A stretch of 64,000 nt of DNA from an uncultured Mycoplasmatota bacterium. GTDB taxonomy: Bacteria > Bacillota_I > Bacilli_A > RF39 > UBA660. This document shows positions 42,000-51,336 of the stretch, piece after piece; the first letter of the stretch is position 1, and every line of letters begins with the position of its first letter. Both the position numbers and the translations under genes were made by a program. Below the pieces are notes generated by a model. That model ran no database searches. It saw nothing but the letters and a program-made list of their open reading frames with translations, and was not told where the DNA came from. The stretch spans positions 1 through 64,000 of the forward strand of contig URNW01000001.1 in assembly GCA_900549285.1 (NCBI GenBank), written 5' to 3'.

Positions 42000-43097
42000 A
42001 TGACAATACTAAGCATAGGAAGAACGAGCTATGATATTACTTGCCCAGTAGATGAATATCCCGTAGAAGGAACCAAATATTTATTAAACGAGAAAATTGA
42101 ATCAGGTGGAGGAACAGCAGCAAATGTAGCTTATCTGCTTGGAAAATGGGGAGAAACATCCTATTTTGCAGGAGTAGTAGGATCGGATGATTATGGTTCT
42201 CAAATTCGTAAAGAATTAGAACAAGTCATGGTGAAAACGGAATTAATGGAAAATTCTTATGAAATTGGAACGCCTGTATCTGTCATTTTAGTAAATAAAA
42301 AAAATGGAACCAGAACAAGATTTGATATTGTAAGTGCCACTCAACCTCAATTAAAAAAATATGAATATACATTAGCACCAGATGTTATATTTACAGACGG
42401 AAAAGAATATAGTGCAACGATCAATGCTTTAAATAGATTTCCTAAAGCAATAAGTATTTTAGATGCTGGAAGAGTAGACAGAGACTTATTAGAATTATGT
42501 AAATATGTAAAATATATAGTCTGTTCAAAAGGTTTTGCAGAATCAGTAAGTGGTTTAAAAATAGACTATAATAATTCTGCTACTCTTGTCCAAGTATATA
42601 AAAAATTAAAGGATCGTTATCCCAATAATAATATTGTAATTACTTTAGAAAATATGGGTGCAATGTATTCTTATAATGGTGAAATAAAAATTATGCCAGG
42701 TATAAAAACAAAAGTCGTAGATCCTAGTTGTGCAGGAGATATTTTCCATGGTGCCTTTGCATACTGTCTAGCAAATGGTTTTGATTTAGAAAAGGCTATT
42801 ACATATTCCAATATTACTGCAGGACTATCTGTTGGCAAGATGGGAGGACGAGTTTCTATTCCTAATTTAAAAGAAGTAATCAATTACTATAATCAAAAAT
42901 TTCAAATTGTAGAAACACCACCAGTAGAGGAGAAAAAAGTTGAGCCAACAAATGAAGAAAAGCTTCCTGATATTCCAGATCCTAGTAAAATAGTAATGCC
43001 TACAAATACTAATAATGTAGAATCTGGAAGTACCTTTTTTGGTGGATCAACAGCCATTCCTAAAATAGAGCCAAGCAATGACGGAAATGTTCACTAG
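42000..43097 (+). CDS. PfkB-family carbohydrate kinase with Pro/Glu/Thr-rich tail
   Basis: The kinase domain (about 1-300) shows LSIGRTSYDITCPV, the sugar-binding GGGTAANVAYLLGKWG, and the anion-hole/catalytic motif DPSCAGDIFHGAFAY (usual DTxGAGD, so Thr-Gly is Ser-Cys here). The last 65 residues are low-complexity, proline-rich and possibly disordered. The sugar is unknown. GAGGTGG precedes the start. It overlaps the Smr gene by 20 bases. Confidence 0.87.
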   Translation: MTILSIGRTSYDITCPVDEYPVEGTKYLLNEKIESGGGTAANVAYLLGKWGETSYFAGVVGSDDYGSQIRKELEQVMVKTELMENSYEIGTPVSVILVNKKNGTRTRFDIVSATQPQLKKYEYTLAPDVIFTDGKEYSATINALNRFPKAISILDAGRVDRDLLELCKYVKYIVCSKGFAESVSGLKIDYNNSATLVQVYKKLKDRYPNNNIVITLENMGAMYSYNGEIKIMPGIKTKVVDPSCAGDIFHGAFAYCLANGFDLEKAITYSNITAGLSVGKMGGRVSIPNLKEVINYYNQKFQIVETPPVEEKKVEPTNEEKLPDIPDPSKIVMPTNTNNVESGSTFFGGSTAIPKIEPSNDGNVH

Positions 43098-43347
43098 TGC
43101 TTCACCCGTATTAAATGTCCATGGTGAGACAACAGATACAGTTGTATTTTTTCTAAATGATTTTATAAAAGATAATGTAAAATTAAAAAATACATATATA
43201 GGGATTATTCATGGTAGAAGCTCTAATATTCTACGAAACCGTATTCATGAATTGCTGAAACAAAATAAATTAGTTGATTCTTATAAAATAAATATTTGGA
43301 ATCCAGGAATGACGATTGTAAAATTAAAAATTGATAAAAATCAATAG
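43078..43347 (+). CDS. Stand-alone Smr domain protein
   Basis: The 89-residue protein matches the Smr domain at the C-terminus of MutS2: LNVHGETTDTVVFFLNDFI, IIHGRSSNILRNRIHELL and NPGMTIVKLKI. Smr domains nick or bind DNA and RNA. Here the domain stands alone with a 12-residue lead. A second ATG at 43087 is also possible. It overlaps the kinase gene, so translation is probably coupled. Confidence 0.82.
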   Translation: MTEMFTSASPVLNVHGETTDTVVFFLNDFIKDNVKLKNTYIGIIHGRSSNILRNRIHELLKQNKLVDSYKINIWNPGMTIVKLKIDKNQ

Positions 43348-43371
43348 TAAAAAGTTAATTTTTACGCTAAT

Positions 43372-43400
43372 TTGACAAATAGATTTAAATATGCTATAAT
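43372..43400 (+). promoter_or_regulatory. Consensus SigA promoter
   Basis: Perfect TTGACA (43372-43377), 17-bp spacer, perfect TATAAT (43395-43400), 30 bases before the next gene. Confidence 0.9.
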
Positions 43401-43430
43401 GAACATGTAATTGAAATAGGGGGTTAAAAT

Positions 43431-43850
43431 ATGAAAGGTTATGTTTTAGATTACATTAATGAAAACGAATTTAAAAAACTAGAAAGAGCATTAAAAAAAT
43501 ATAATATGCTAGCTTTTAAGAAGTTAAATTTTGATTATTATCCAGCACTTAGAAATGGTAAATTTGTTGGAGAACTAATAAGTACAAATAAAAAAGAACA
43601 AACTGCTAAATATGAGCTTAAATTACCAAGTGATAAAATGTTTGCAGCTGTTCACGGGGAAGTAAAACTTTATTATACTGTCTACTTAAAAGAAGGTACA
43701 ATTATGCTTGATACAATTACACCAACTGAAATATTGTTAGAAGGACATATGAGTGAACTTGCAACATATAAAGGAATAATGATATCAAAAGCGAATGCAT
43801 CTAAAGATAAGTTTAAAATTGATTTATTAAATATGTTACAAGAAAAGTAA
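43431..43850 (+). CDS. Hypothetical protein, strongly promoted
   Basis: The 139-residue soluble protein has no family I recognise. Features are a charged N-terminal helix (ENEFKKLERALKKYNMLAFK) and a beta-rich middle (VGELISTNKKEQTAKYELKL, VKLYYTVYLKEGTIMLDT). A consensus promoter and AGGGGGTT upstream suggest high expression. Confidence 0.7.
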   Translation: MKGYVLDYINENEFKKLERALKKYNMLAFKKLNFDYYPALRNGKFVGELISTNKKEQTAKYELKLPSDKMFAAVHGEVKLYYTVYLKEGTIMLDTITPTEILLEGHMSELATYKGIMISKANASKDKFKIDLLNMLQEK

Positions 43851-43869
43851 CATATTTTTTAGGTGGATT

Positions 43870-44676
43870 ATGAGAAGAGATTATACCTTTAATACTCAAG
43901 ATTTTCTTCCCTTTATATATGATAGTAAAATAAGTCATATTGTGAAGAATCATGAAAATACTTTAAAAATAGCTAGTAAGTTTATTCTTTCTTTTTTAAG
44001 TAGCAGAAATTTTTATTTAGAGCTTTTAAATGAGCAATTAGGCAAAATTGAATTAAAAGCATCCGCTAATGGTAAAGATTTATTTTTTACTCTTTTAAAT
44101 GAACAAATAGTAATAGAGTATGAAAATAAACAATACACATTTTTAACAGATTGGACAGATTTACAATATTTTGTTAAGTTAGAAATGTATAAAGTAAAAG
44201 AAAAGGATAAAACAATAACACAAAGCATAGATGCTCATCAAATAAAAATAGAAATCCAAGTAGAAAAGAGAATTTATAGCTTTATTATTCCTTATGATAT
44301 TGATTATTATTTAGATATTCATTCTTTTAACATGATTACCAAAGATACGACAATACTTGATTTAAAAAGAATATATATGAACCGTTTTTTTAAAAATCAA
44401 AGTGCTTATGAACATCAATGCCTAACATATGTATCTATAAAAGAGATAACAGAGCAGGGGAATATAATCTTATTAGATGAATTGACGATAAAAGAAGGCT
44501 TTGTTTTAAAATATGTATTAAGTTCCATAAATCATGATGTAATTATAAGAATAAATGGAATACCTAATGAACCCAATGAAATACAAATTTTAAATTATCA
44601 AATGCAATCAGAAATAGACTTTAAAAATGAAATAAAAAACTTATATGAAAGAAGTAGAAGAATAAATATTGAATGA
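43870..44676 (+). CDS. Hypothetical protein
   Basis: I do not recognise this 268-residue protein. It has no signal peptide or membrane segment and reads as mixed alpha/beta with several beta-strand pairs (LFFTLLNEQIVIEYENKQYT). AGGTGG is well placed. It lies 19 bases after the preceding gene and is probably in the same transcript, upstream of sufS. Confidence 0.65.
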   Translation: MRRDYTFNTQDFLPFIYDSKISHIVKNHENTLKIASKFILSFLSSRNFYLELLNEQLGKIELKASANGKDLFFTLLNEQIVIEYENKQYTFLTDWTDLQYFVKLEMYKVKEKDKTITQSIDAHQIKIEIQVEKRIYSFIIPYDIDYYLDIHSFNMITKDTTILDLKRIYMNRFFKNQSAYEHQCLTYVSIKEITEQGNIILLDELTIKEGFVLKYVLSSINHDVIIRINGIPNEPNEIQILNYQMQSEIDFKNEIKNLYERSRRINIE

Positions 44677-44747
44677 TAAATAAGGCGAATATTATATGTA
44701 TTATTTTATAAAGTGAATAGAATAAAGTAGAAAATTGGAGGTGAACA

Positions 44748-45944
44748 ATGAATAGAGAAGATTTTCCATTATTAAAGGATGATATTATATATTTTGATAA
44801 TAGTGCTACAAGTTTAAAGCCAAAATGTGTTATTGATAAAATAAATGATTACTATACCAACTATCCTGCTAATGCCCACCGTGGAGATTATGATCTTTCC
44901 TATAAAGTGGATCAAGAATATGAGGAAACTAGAAGTTTAGTAAAAGAATTTATTAATGCTAAGTATTTAGAAGAAGTCATATTTACTAATGGAGCAACGG
45001 AATCTTTAAATATGATAGTAGATGGCTTTTTTGCCCCTTTATTAGAGCCAAATGATGAAGTCCTATTAACAACTAGTGAACATGCATCTAATATTTTGCC
45101 TTGGTTTCGTTTAGCTAGAAAAAATAATATTAAAATAGGTTATATTCCTTTAGATAGTAATTACTATGTTACTTTAGATAATCTAAAAAAGGTAATAACA
45201 CCTAAAACAAAAGTAATAAGTATAGCGGGGATTACAAATGTAATAGGAGATATTAGACCTATAAAAGAAATATGTAAATTTGCTCATGAAAATAATATTT
45301 TTATGGTTATGGATGCAGCTCAAATGGCACCTCACATTAAAATAGATGTACAAGATTTAGATGTTGATTTTATGGCTTTTTCTGCTCATAAAATGTGTGG
45401 TCCAACAGGAGTAGGAATTCTATATGGCAAAAAAGATTTATTAGAGCACCTAGAACCAATCACACTTGGCGGAGGGATGAATGAATCCTTTGATAATCCA
45501 AATGAGGTATATTTAAAAGAGTTACCTGCTAGATTAGAAGCAGGAACAAGGAATATTGCTGGTGTAATTGGCTTTGGAGAAGCGATTAAATATTTAAATA
45601 AAATAGGGATGGATACCATTCATAAATATGAATTAAATTTAAGACAATATCTAATAGATAAATTAATTCCCTTAAAGCATATTGATATTATTAATATAGA
45701 AAGTGATAGTGGAATTATAACGTTAAATGTTTCTAATATATTTAGTCAAGATGTAGCTTATTACTTAAATAAATATAATATATGTGTTAGAGCAGGGAAC
45801 CATTGTGCTAAAATATTAAAATCTAGTGTTGGGGTAAAAAATACGGTAAGAATTAGTCTATATTTTTATAATACTTACGAAGAAATTGACAGTTTAGTAG
45901 AATTATTAAGTAATTATGATAAGATAGTAAAAGAGATGATTTAA
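44748..45944 (+). CDS. sufS: Cysteine desulfurase (SufS type)
   Basis: The 398-residue PLP enzyme shows YFDNSATSLKP, ANAHRGDYDLS, the PLP aspartate region VMDAAQMAPH, the Schiff-base lysine in FSAHKMCGPTG, and the active-site cysteine in RAGNHCAK. These are group II desulfurase features. It supplies sulfur for Fe-S assembly and passes it to SufU, encoded next with a one-base overlap. TTGGAGGTG precedes the start. Confidence 0.95.
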   Translation: MNREDFPLLKDDIIYFDNSATSLKPKCVIDKINDYYTNYPANAHRGDYDLSYKVDQEYEETRSLVKEFINAKYLEEVIFTNGATESLNMIVDGFFAPLLEPNDEVLLTTSEHASNILPWFRLARKNNIKIGYIPLDSNYYVTLDNLKKVITPKTKVISIAGITNVIGDIRPIKEICKFAHENNIFMVMDAAQMAPHIKIDVQDLDVDFMAFSAHKMCGPTGVGILYGKKDLLEHLEPITLGGGMNESFDNPNEVYLKELPARLEAGTRNIAGVIGFGEAIKYLNKIGMDTIHKYELNLRQYLIDKLIPLKHIDIINIESDSGIITLNVSNIFSQDVAYYLNKYNICVRAGNHCAKILKSSVGVKNTVRISLYFYNTYEEIDSLVELLSNYDKIVKEMI

Positions 45945-46366
45945 TGAATATAAATGAAAAAAGAGAAATAATTATGGAGAATTATCTTCATCCTATCAAT
46001 AAAGATATCCCTCATGAGGGATACACAAAGATAAATACTCGAAATGAATCGTGTATAGATAATATTAATTTATATATTAAATGGAATGATAATAAAATTG
46101 AGGATATAACTTTTGATGGAGAAGCATGTGCGATTTCAATATCTTCTACTTCTCTTATGATTAAAAATTTAATAGGAGCAACAAATGAAGAAGCTTTAAT
46201 ATATATAAAAGAATTTTATCGAATGACAAATGGTGATCAATTTAACCCAGAAGTATTAAAAGAAGCAGTAGCATATGAAGATATTACTAAACAATCAAGC
46301 CGAAAAATATGTGCAAACTTGCCATTAAAAGGACTAGAAAAAGCTATTTTAGAACAACTAAAATAG
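45944..46366 (+). CDS. sufU: SufU-type iron-sulfur assembly/sulfur-relay protein
   Basis: The 140-residue protein has the SufU/IscU cysteines in NTRNESCIDNINLYI (equivalent of NPxCGD, with Glu-Ser-Cys-Ile here), FDGEACAISISSTS, and a late RKICANLPLKG. The Gly-Asp after the first cysteine is lost, which is unusual. SufU accepts persulfide from SufS. It is translationally coupled to sufS. sufB, sufC and sufD are not in the window. Confidence 0.9.
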   Translation: MNINEKREIIMENYLHPINKDIPHEGYTKINTRNESCIDNINLYIKWNDNKIEDITFDGEACAISISSTSLMIKNLIGATNEEALIYIKEFYRMTNGDQFNPEVLKEAVAYEDITKQSSRKICANLPLKGLEKAILEQLK

Positions 46367-46424
46367 TTTTTTTCTTGCTATTTAAAAATATATCTTTTAT
46401 AATGAATTTATTAGGTGATGGGTT

Positions 46425-46910
46425 ATGGCAAATGTTTTTGAAGAAATAGAAATAATAAACGAATTAATTAATCATTATCAAAAAGAAATAGAAAATATAA
46501 CTTTGTATTATTCCGAATTAGTTCAAACAAGCTTTGAAAATGATATTGTTTATCAAAACCAAGAAATATGCCTTGAATATATGGAATTTCAAAAATATTG
46601 TAAATTAACTGCAAATATTTTAAAAGAGATTTGTCATAAAATAAAAAAAGAACTTGAAACAAAAAAACAAACAATCCAACATTTAAAATATATTAGAGAA
46701 CACAAAATTAGTAAACTTCTTTCTCTTGCAAGCAGTATACCAATAAAGGAAAATATATTAATTAGTGATGGAATCCATATAAACTTAAATCCTAAGATCG
46801 TTTTATCTATAGAAGAAACAAATATTTTAATGGAATATTTAGATGCAAAGTATTGGAATGAAGAATTCAACTTTTATGATTTTGTCCATGAAAGTAAAGG
46901 CTTAAATTAA
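46425..46910 (+). CDS. Hypothetical helical protein
   Basis: The 161-residue protein starts with a long coiled-coil-like helical part (about 1-100), then a short domain (HINLNPKIVLSIEETNILME). No family is recognised. AGGTGATG precedes the ATG. It lies 22 bases before an ABC transporter pair, perhaps in the same transcript. Confidence 0.65.
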   Translation: MANVFEEIEIINELINHYQKEIENITLYYSELVQTSFENDIVYQNQEICLEYMEFQKYCKLTANILKEICHKIKKELETKKQTIQHLKYIREHKISKLLSLASSIPIKENILISDGIHINLNPKIVLSIEETNILMEYLDAKYWNEEFNFYDFVHESKGLN

Positions 46911-46932
46911 CCAAAAGAAAAGGAGAGTACTG

Positions 46933-47631
46933 ATGAAATTAGAAGTAGTAGATTTGCAAAAAAGCTTTGATAATAAAGAAATATTAAAAAATATTAATTT
47001 TACTTTTGAACAGGGAAAAATATACGGCTTATTAGGAAGAAATGGAGCAGGAAAAACAACCTTTTTTAATTGCTTAAATGATGATGTAACACCAGATAAA
47101 GGCACCTTTTATATAAAAGAAGAGAATCATACTCGCTTACTTAGAATAGAGGACATTGGCTATGTTCTATCTACTCCAGTCGTTCCTGAATTTTTAACAG
47201 GTAGAGAATTTTTAAAATTCTTTTTAGAAATTAATGAAGAAAAAATAAAAGATGCCAAAACGATAGATGAATACTTTGACTTTATGAAGATTGACGAAAA
47301 AGATCGTGATAAACTCTTAAAAGATTATTCTCATGGTATGAAAAATAAAATGCAAATGTTAATAAATATCATTGCCAATCCAAATATTTTATTATTAGAT
47401 GAGCCACTTACAAGTTTAGATGTAATTGTAGCTGAAGAGATGAAAGAAATGCTAAAAAGTATCAAAAAAGATCATATTTTAATTTTTTCTACTCATATTA
47501 TGGATCTAGCTCTAAGTCTTTGTGATGAAATTGTAATTTTAAAAAATGGTTGTTTAACATTGGTAGATAGTAAAATAAAAGGGGAAGAAAAAAAAGAAAA
47601 AATAATTGAAATGTTAAGAGAGGGAAATTAA
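46933..47631 (+). CDS. ABC transporter ATP-binding protein
   Basis: The 232-residue ATPase has Walker A GRNGAGKTT (about 35-43), a Q-loop replaced region (VLSTPVV), signature YSHGMKNKM (divergent LSGGQ, as in many ABC-2/Ccm-type exporters), Walker B NILLLDEPL and H-loop STHIM. It pairs with the permease two bases downstream; the substrate is unknown. Confidence 0.93.
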   Translation: MKLEVVDLQKSFDNKEILKNINFTFEQGKIYGLLGRNGAGKTTFFNCLNDDVTPDKGTFYIKEENHTRLLRIEDIGYVLSTPVVPEFLTGREFLKFFLEINEEKIKDAKTIDEYFDFMKIDEKDRDKLLKDYSHGMKNKMQMLINIIANPNILLLDEPLTSLDVIVAEEMKEMLKSIKKDHILIFSTHIMDLALSLCDEIVILKNGCLTLVDSKIKGEEKKEKIIEMLREGN

Positions 47632-47632
47632 A

Positions 47633-49204
47633 ATGCTTCATACCTTTATTTTATCTTTTCACCTCCGTAACACCTATAAAGTAAATACCTTTATTTACGC
47701 TTTAAAAAGCTTACCCTTAATAAAAAAAATTCTACCAGATAAATTATATCAAAGTAAAATTTTAAAAATACTAGGGAATGTAATTAGTATTTTATTTGAA
47801 CTATTAGATATTTTTTTAGGAAAATTTTTGTATGTTTTTCTAATGATCTTTTATATGACTATGATGTATCACTCTAATATTAGTGCAACATTCTTACATA
47901 TTTTTCTTTTTTTAACAATAATTGGAGCTTTTTTAAATACTTATATGTTTAATCCAACCAAAGATAAATACTATGCCATGTTCATTATGAGAATGAATGC
48001 TAAAAGTTATTCTTTAAGCAATTATTTTTATGCTATATTAAAAATAATCATTGGTTTTTTACCATTTACTATTATCTTTGGACTATTATCAGGATTAAAT
48101 ATTGGCATATGTCTTTTAATCCCTTTCTTTGTAGTGGCCTTAAAAATAATTGTAACATCTTATTGTTTATACCTTTATGAAAAAAAGAATATTGTTATTA
48201 ATGAAAATAAACCAGTAAAACACATATGGATCTTAACTTTTCTATTACTAGCGCTTGCTTATGGTTTACCATTTTTAGGAATCATTTTACCTGTAAAAGC
48301 ATCTCTTATTATGATGATAATTAGTATCATAGGAGGTATAGTGTCAGTTAAATATATTTTAAAATTTACCAAATATCGTGAAATGTATAAAAAAGTGTTA
48401 ACAGATACTAGTATGAATTCTATGGAAAATGCTAATACGATTGCTAAAGAAACTGTTTTAAAACAAATTAGTATTGATCAAAAATTAACAAGCAAGAAAA
48501 AAGGATTCGCTTATTTTAATGATTTATTCGTAAAAAGACATAGTAAACTTTTACTAAAAAGTTCTAAGAAAGTTGCTATGTTTAGTATAATAATATTTAG
48601 CATTTTATTTTTAATAGTTGCCATGAATCAAAGTATGAAAAAAGATATAAATGATCTAATCATGAATTATTTACCTTATTTTGTATTCATTATGTATCTA
48701 ATAAATAGAGGAGAATCTGTTACAAGAGCCATGTTTATGAATAGTGATCATTCCATGTTAACTTATGCCTTTTTTAAAACTCCTAATTCAATTCTTAAAC
48801 TGTTTAAAGAGCGATTAAAAAGTATGATTCTAATTAATTTACTACCAGCTTTAGTAATAGGGATAGGACTACCTTTACTACTTTTTATAACAGGAGGTAC
48901 TTCTAATCCATTAAATTATCTTATTTTATTCGTCTCTATTATATCAATGAGTATTTTCTTTTCAGTACATCACTTAGTACTTTATTATTTATTACAACCA
49001 TATAATTTTAATAGCGAAACTAAAAATACAACATATACAATTATAAATTTATTAACATATATGATTTGTTATTACATGATTAAAGTAAAGCTTCCAACTT
49101 TCTATTTTGGTTTGTCTATGATTTTATTTGCCATTATTTATAGTTTAATATCTTTAATATTAGTTTACAAATTAGCTCCTAAAACTTTTAAAATCAGAGC
49201 CTAG
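47633..49204 (+). CDS. ABC-2-like transporter permease
   Basis: The 523-residue protein has about ten to twelve hydrophobic segments in two halves separated by a charged loop (about 245-310). It lies directly after the ATPase gene and completes the exporter. Its soluble loops give no substrate clue. Confidence 0.85.
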   Translation: MLHTFILSFHLRNTYKVNTFIYALKSLPLIKKILPDKLYQSKILKILGNVISILFELLDIFLGKFLYVFLMIFYMTMMYHSNISATFLHIFLFLTIIGAFLNTYMFNPTKDKYYAMFIMRMNAKSYSLSNYFYAILKIIIGFLPFTIIFGLLSGLNIGICLLIPFFVVALKIIVTSYCLYLYEKKNIVINENKPVKHIWILTFLLLALAYGLPFLGIILPVKASLIMMIISIIGGIVSVKYILKFTKYREMYKKVLTDTSMNSMENANTIAKETVLKQISIDQKLTSKKKGFAYFNDLFVKRHSKLLLKSSKKVAMFSIIIFSILFLIVAMNQSMKKDINDLIMNYLPYFVFIMYLINRGESVTRAMFMNSDHSMLTYAFFKTPNSILKLFKERLKSMILINLLPALVIGIGLPLLLFITGGTSNPLNYLILFVSIISMSIFFSVHHLVLYYLLQPYNFNSETKNTTYTIINLLTYMICYYMIKVKLPTFYFGLSMILFAIIYSLISLILVYKLAPKTFKIRA

Positions 49205-49321
49205 AAAATAAAAAGAAAACAAAATATTGAAATAATTATTTTAATCGAAAAATATAAAAGATTTATTAATTAATATTGTCATCAATAAGATTTTATGGTA
49301 TAATTATAAAAACAAAGCAAA

Positions 49322-49506
49322 AGAAAGATAAGTAATATCATTTATTTTAATAGAAAGCTTATGGTTGATGGAAATAAGTAAATATTGATATGAAATCTCC
49401 TTTCTAGTGGGACTAATCCTCCCCGGTATAAAAGCCGTTATTAAAATTAAGCAAATAAAAGGATGGTACCGTCTAAAAGACTCCTTTAGATACCCATTCT
49501 TTTTTA
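49322..49506 (+). promoter_or_regulatory. T-box riboswitch controlling serS
   Basis: The stem I base AGAAAG / CTTTCT (49322 region and 49406-49411) encloses ATATCA / TGATAT and a specifier loop with AGTA and GAAATCTCC, giving a likely UCU (Ser) specifier. The T-box sequence GGATGGTACCGTC is at 49460-49473 and can pair alternatively in the terminator with AGATACCCATTC, followed by T6 (to 49506). Uncharged tRNA-Ser should stabilise the antiterminator and turn on serS. The UGGU bulge would meet the GCCA end of tRNA-Ser through a G-U pair. Confidence 0.93.
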
Positions 49507-49527
49507 TTTTAGAAAGAAGGATAAAAA

Positions 49528-50817
49528 ATGATTGATATCAAATTAATTAGAGAAGAAAAAGAATTAGTAAAAGAAAATATTAAAAAGAAATTTCAAGATG
49601 AAAAACTCCCTTTAGTAGATGAAATTTATGAGCTAGATATGAAGTATCGTAATACTAAAAAAGAGGCAGATGATTTAAGAAATAAGAAAAATAAATTAAG
49701 CGATCAAATAGGCATTATGATGCGTGAAGGAAAACTAGAAGAAGCAAAAAAAATAAAGGAAGAGGTAGGAGCAATTTCCTTTAAAATTGCTAATTTAGAA
49801 GCAGAAGAAGAAAAACTAGAAAATACAATTAAAGAAAAGATGATGATGATTCCTCAAATGATTGATGATTCTGTTCCAATTGGCAAAGATGATTCTGAAA
49901 ACGTAGAGTTAGAGCGTTTTGGAGAGCCACTAGTACCAGAATATGAGATCCCTTATCATGCTGACATCTGTGAATCTTTAAATGGGTTAGATAAAGAAGC
50001 TGCAGGAAGAACAAGCGGAAATGGTTTTTATTTTTTAACTGGAGATATTGCTAGACTTCATAGTGCTATGTTAGCATACGCTAGAGATTTTATGATAGAT
50101 AAAGGATTTACCTATTGTATTCCGCCTTTTATGATAAGAAGTGATGTTGTAAATGGTGTAATGTCTTTTGCTGAAATGGATGCTATGATGTATAAAATAG
50201 AAGGAGAAGATTTATTTTTAATTGGTACAAGTGAACATTCAATGATTGGTAGATTTAAGGGGGAACTTGTAAAAGAAAGTGAACTTCCAATTACATTAAC
50301 TTCTTATTCTCCATGTTTTAGAAAAGAAGTAGGAGCTCATGGTTTAGAAGAAAGAGGATTATACCGAGTTCATCAATTTGAAAAAGAAGAAATGGTTGTA
50401 ATCTGTAAACCAGAAGAAGCAATGGATTGGTATAACAAAATGTGGAAATATACTGTAGAATTCTTTAGAAGCCTAGATATACCAGTAAGAACATTAGAAT
50501 GTTGTAGTGGTGATTTAGCAGATCTAAAAGTAAAATCATGTGATGTAGAAGCATGGAGCCCAAGACAACTTAAATATTTTGAAGTAGGTTCATGTTCAAC
50601 ACTTGGTGAAGCTCAAGCAAGACGTCTTGGAATTCGAATGAAAACAGAACAGGGAAATAAATACGTAGCAACTCTAAACAATACAGTTTTAGCAACACCA
50701 AGAGGCTTAATAGCCTTTTTAGAAAATAATTACCAAAAAGATGGAAGTATCAAGATTCCTAAAGCCTTACAACCATATATGGGTGGAAAAGATAAGATTG
50801 AAAAGAAACACATATGA
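49528..50817 (+). CDS. serS: Seryl-tRNA synthetase
   Basis: The 429-residue protein has an N-terminal coiled-coil arm (about 25-105) and class II catalytic motifs: ERFGEPLVPEYE, GFYFLTGDIARL, IGTSEHSMIG, SPCFRKEVGAHGLEERGLYR (motif 2), EVGSCSTLGEAQARR, NNTVLATPRGLIAFLENN (motif 3). Expression is governed by the T-box upstream. It overlaps the acetyltransferase gene by four bases. Confidence 0.98.
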   Translation: MIDIKLIREEKELVKENIKKKFQDEKLPLVDEIYELDMKYRNTKKEADDLRNKKNKLSDQIGIMMREGKLEEAKKIKEEVGAISFKIANLEAEEEKLENTIKEKMMMIPQMIDDSVPIGKDDSENVELERFGEPLVPEYEIPYHADICESLNGLDKEAAGRTSGNGFYFLTGDIARLHSAMLAYARDFMIDKGFTYCIPPFMIRSDVVNGVMSFAEMDAMMYKIEGEDLFLIGTSEHSMIGRFKGELVKESELPITLTSYSPCFRKEVGAHGLEERGLYRVHQFEKEEMVVICKPEEAMDWYNKMWKYTVEFFRSLDIPVRTLECCSGDLADLKVKSCDVEAWSPRQLKYFEVGSCSTLGEAQARRLGIRMKTEQGNKYVATLNNTVLATPRGLIAFLENNYQKDGSIKIPKALQPYMGGKDKIEKKHI

Positions 50818-51260
50818 AATCAATTATAATAAAAAAAGATAATGATTTAAAAGCTTTAAAATTTGTTTTATATTATTTACACCAGTATAATCGTGCCCAT
50901 TGTGATTATATCAAAAATAATTCTAACCAAGAGCATAATAACAAAATAAATGGTGATTTTATTATTTATGATAAAGATAAAATAATAGGAGGAGCGATAG
51001 GATATATCAGATTTAAATGGTATTTTCTTACGGATTTATATTTAGAAGAAGAATATAGAAAAAATGAGTTGGGAACAAAAATTTTAATGGAAGTTGAAAA
51101 ATTTGCTAAAGAACAAAAAGCTTTAGGGATAAGAGTAGAATCATGGGATTTTCAAGCACCTAAATTTTATCAAAAATTAGGATATCAAGTTTATGCAATT
51201 TTTGAAGATTGTCCACCTGGAACAAAAGAATATTTATTATATAAAAAATTTGAGAATTAA
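50814..51260 (+). CDS. GNAT-family N-acetyltransferase
   Basis: The 148-residue protein shows GGAIGYIRFKWYFLTDLYLE, then EEYRKNELGTKILMEVEKFA (acetyl-CoA binding loop, with Gly-Thr near R/Q-x-x-G/A position), and FYQKLGYQVYAIFEDCPPG. It fits the GNAT fold. The substrate is unknown. It is translationally coupled to serS. Confidence 0.87.
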   Translation: MKSIIIKKDNDLKALKFVLYYLHQYNRAHCDYIKNNSNQEHNNKINGDFIIYDKDKIIGGAIGYIRFKWYFLTDLYLEEEYRKNELGTKILMEVEKFAKEQKALGIRVESWDFQAPKFYQKLGYQVYAIFEDCPPGTKEYLLYKKFEN

Positions 51261-51275
51261 AATCTTGATATTGTT

Positions 51276-51303
51276 AAGTAGATTATAGGAAATCTGCTTT
51301 TTC
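51276..51303 (+). terminator. Intrinsic terminator of serS transcript
   Basis: AAGTAGATT / AATCTGCTT stem (one wobble), 6-base loop, T5 tail. Confidence 0.78.
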
Positions 51304-51336
51304 TATGTTATAATAGCAATAGAAAGTGAGGAAAGT

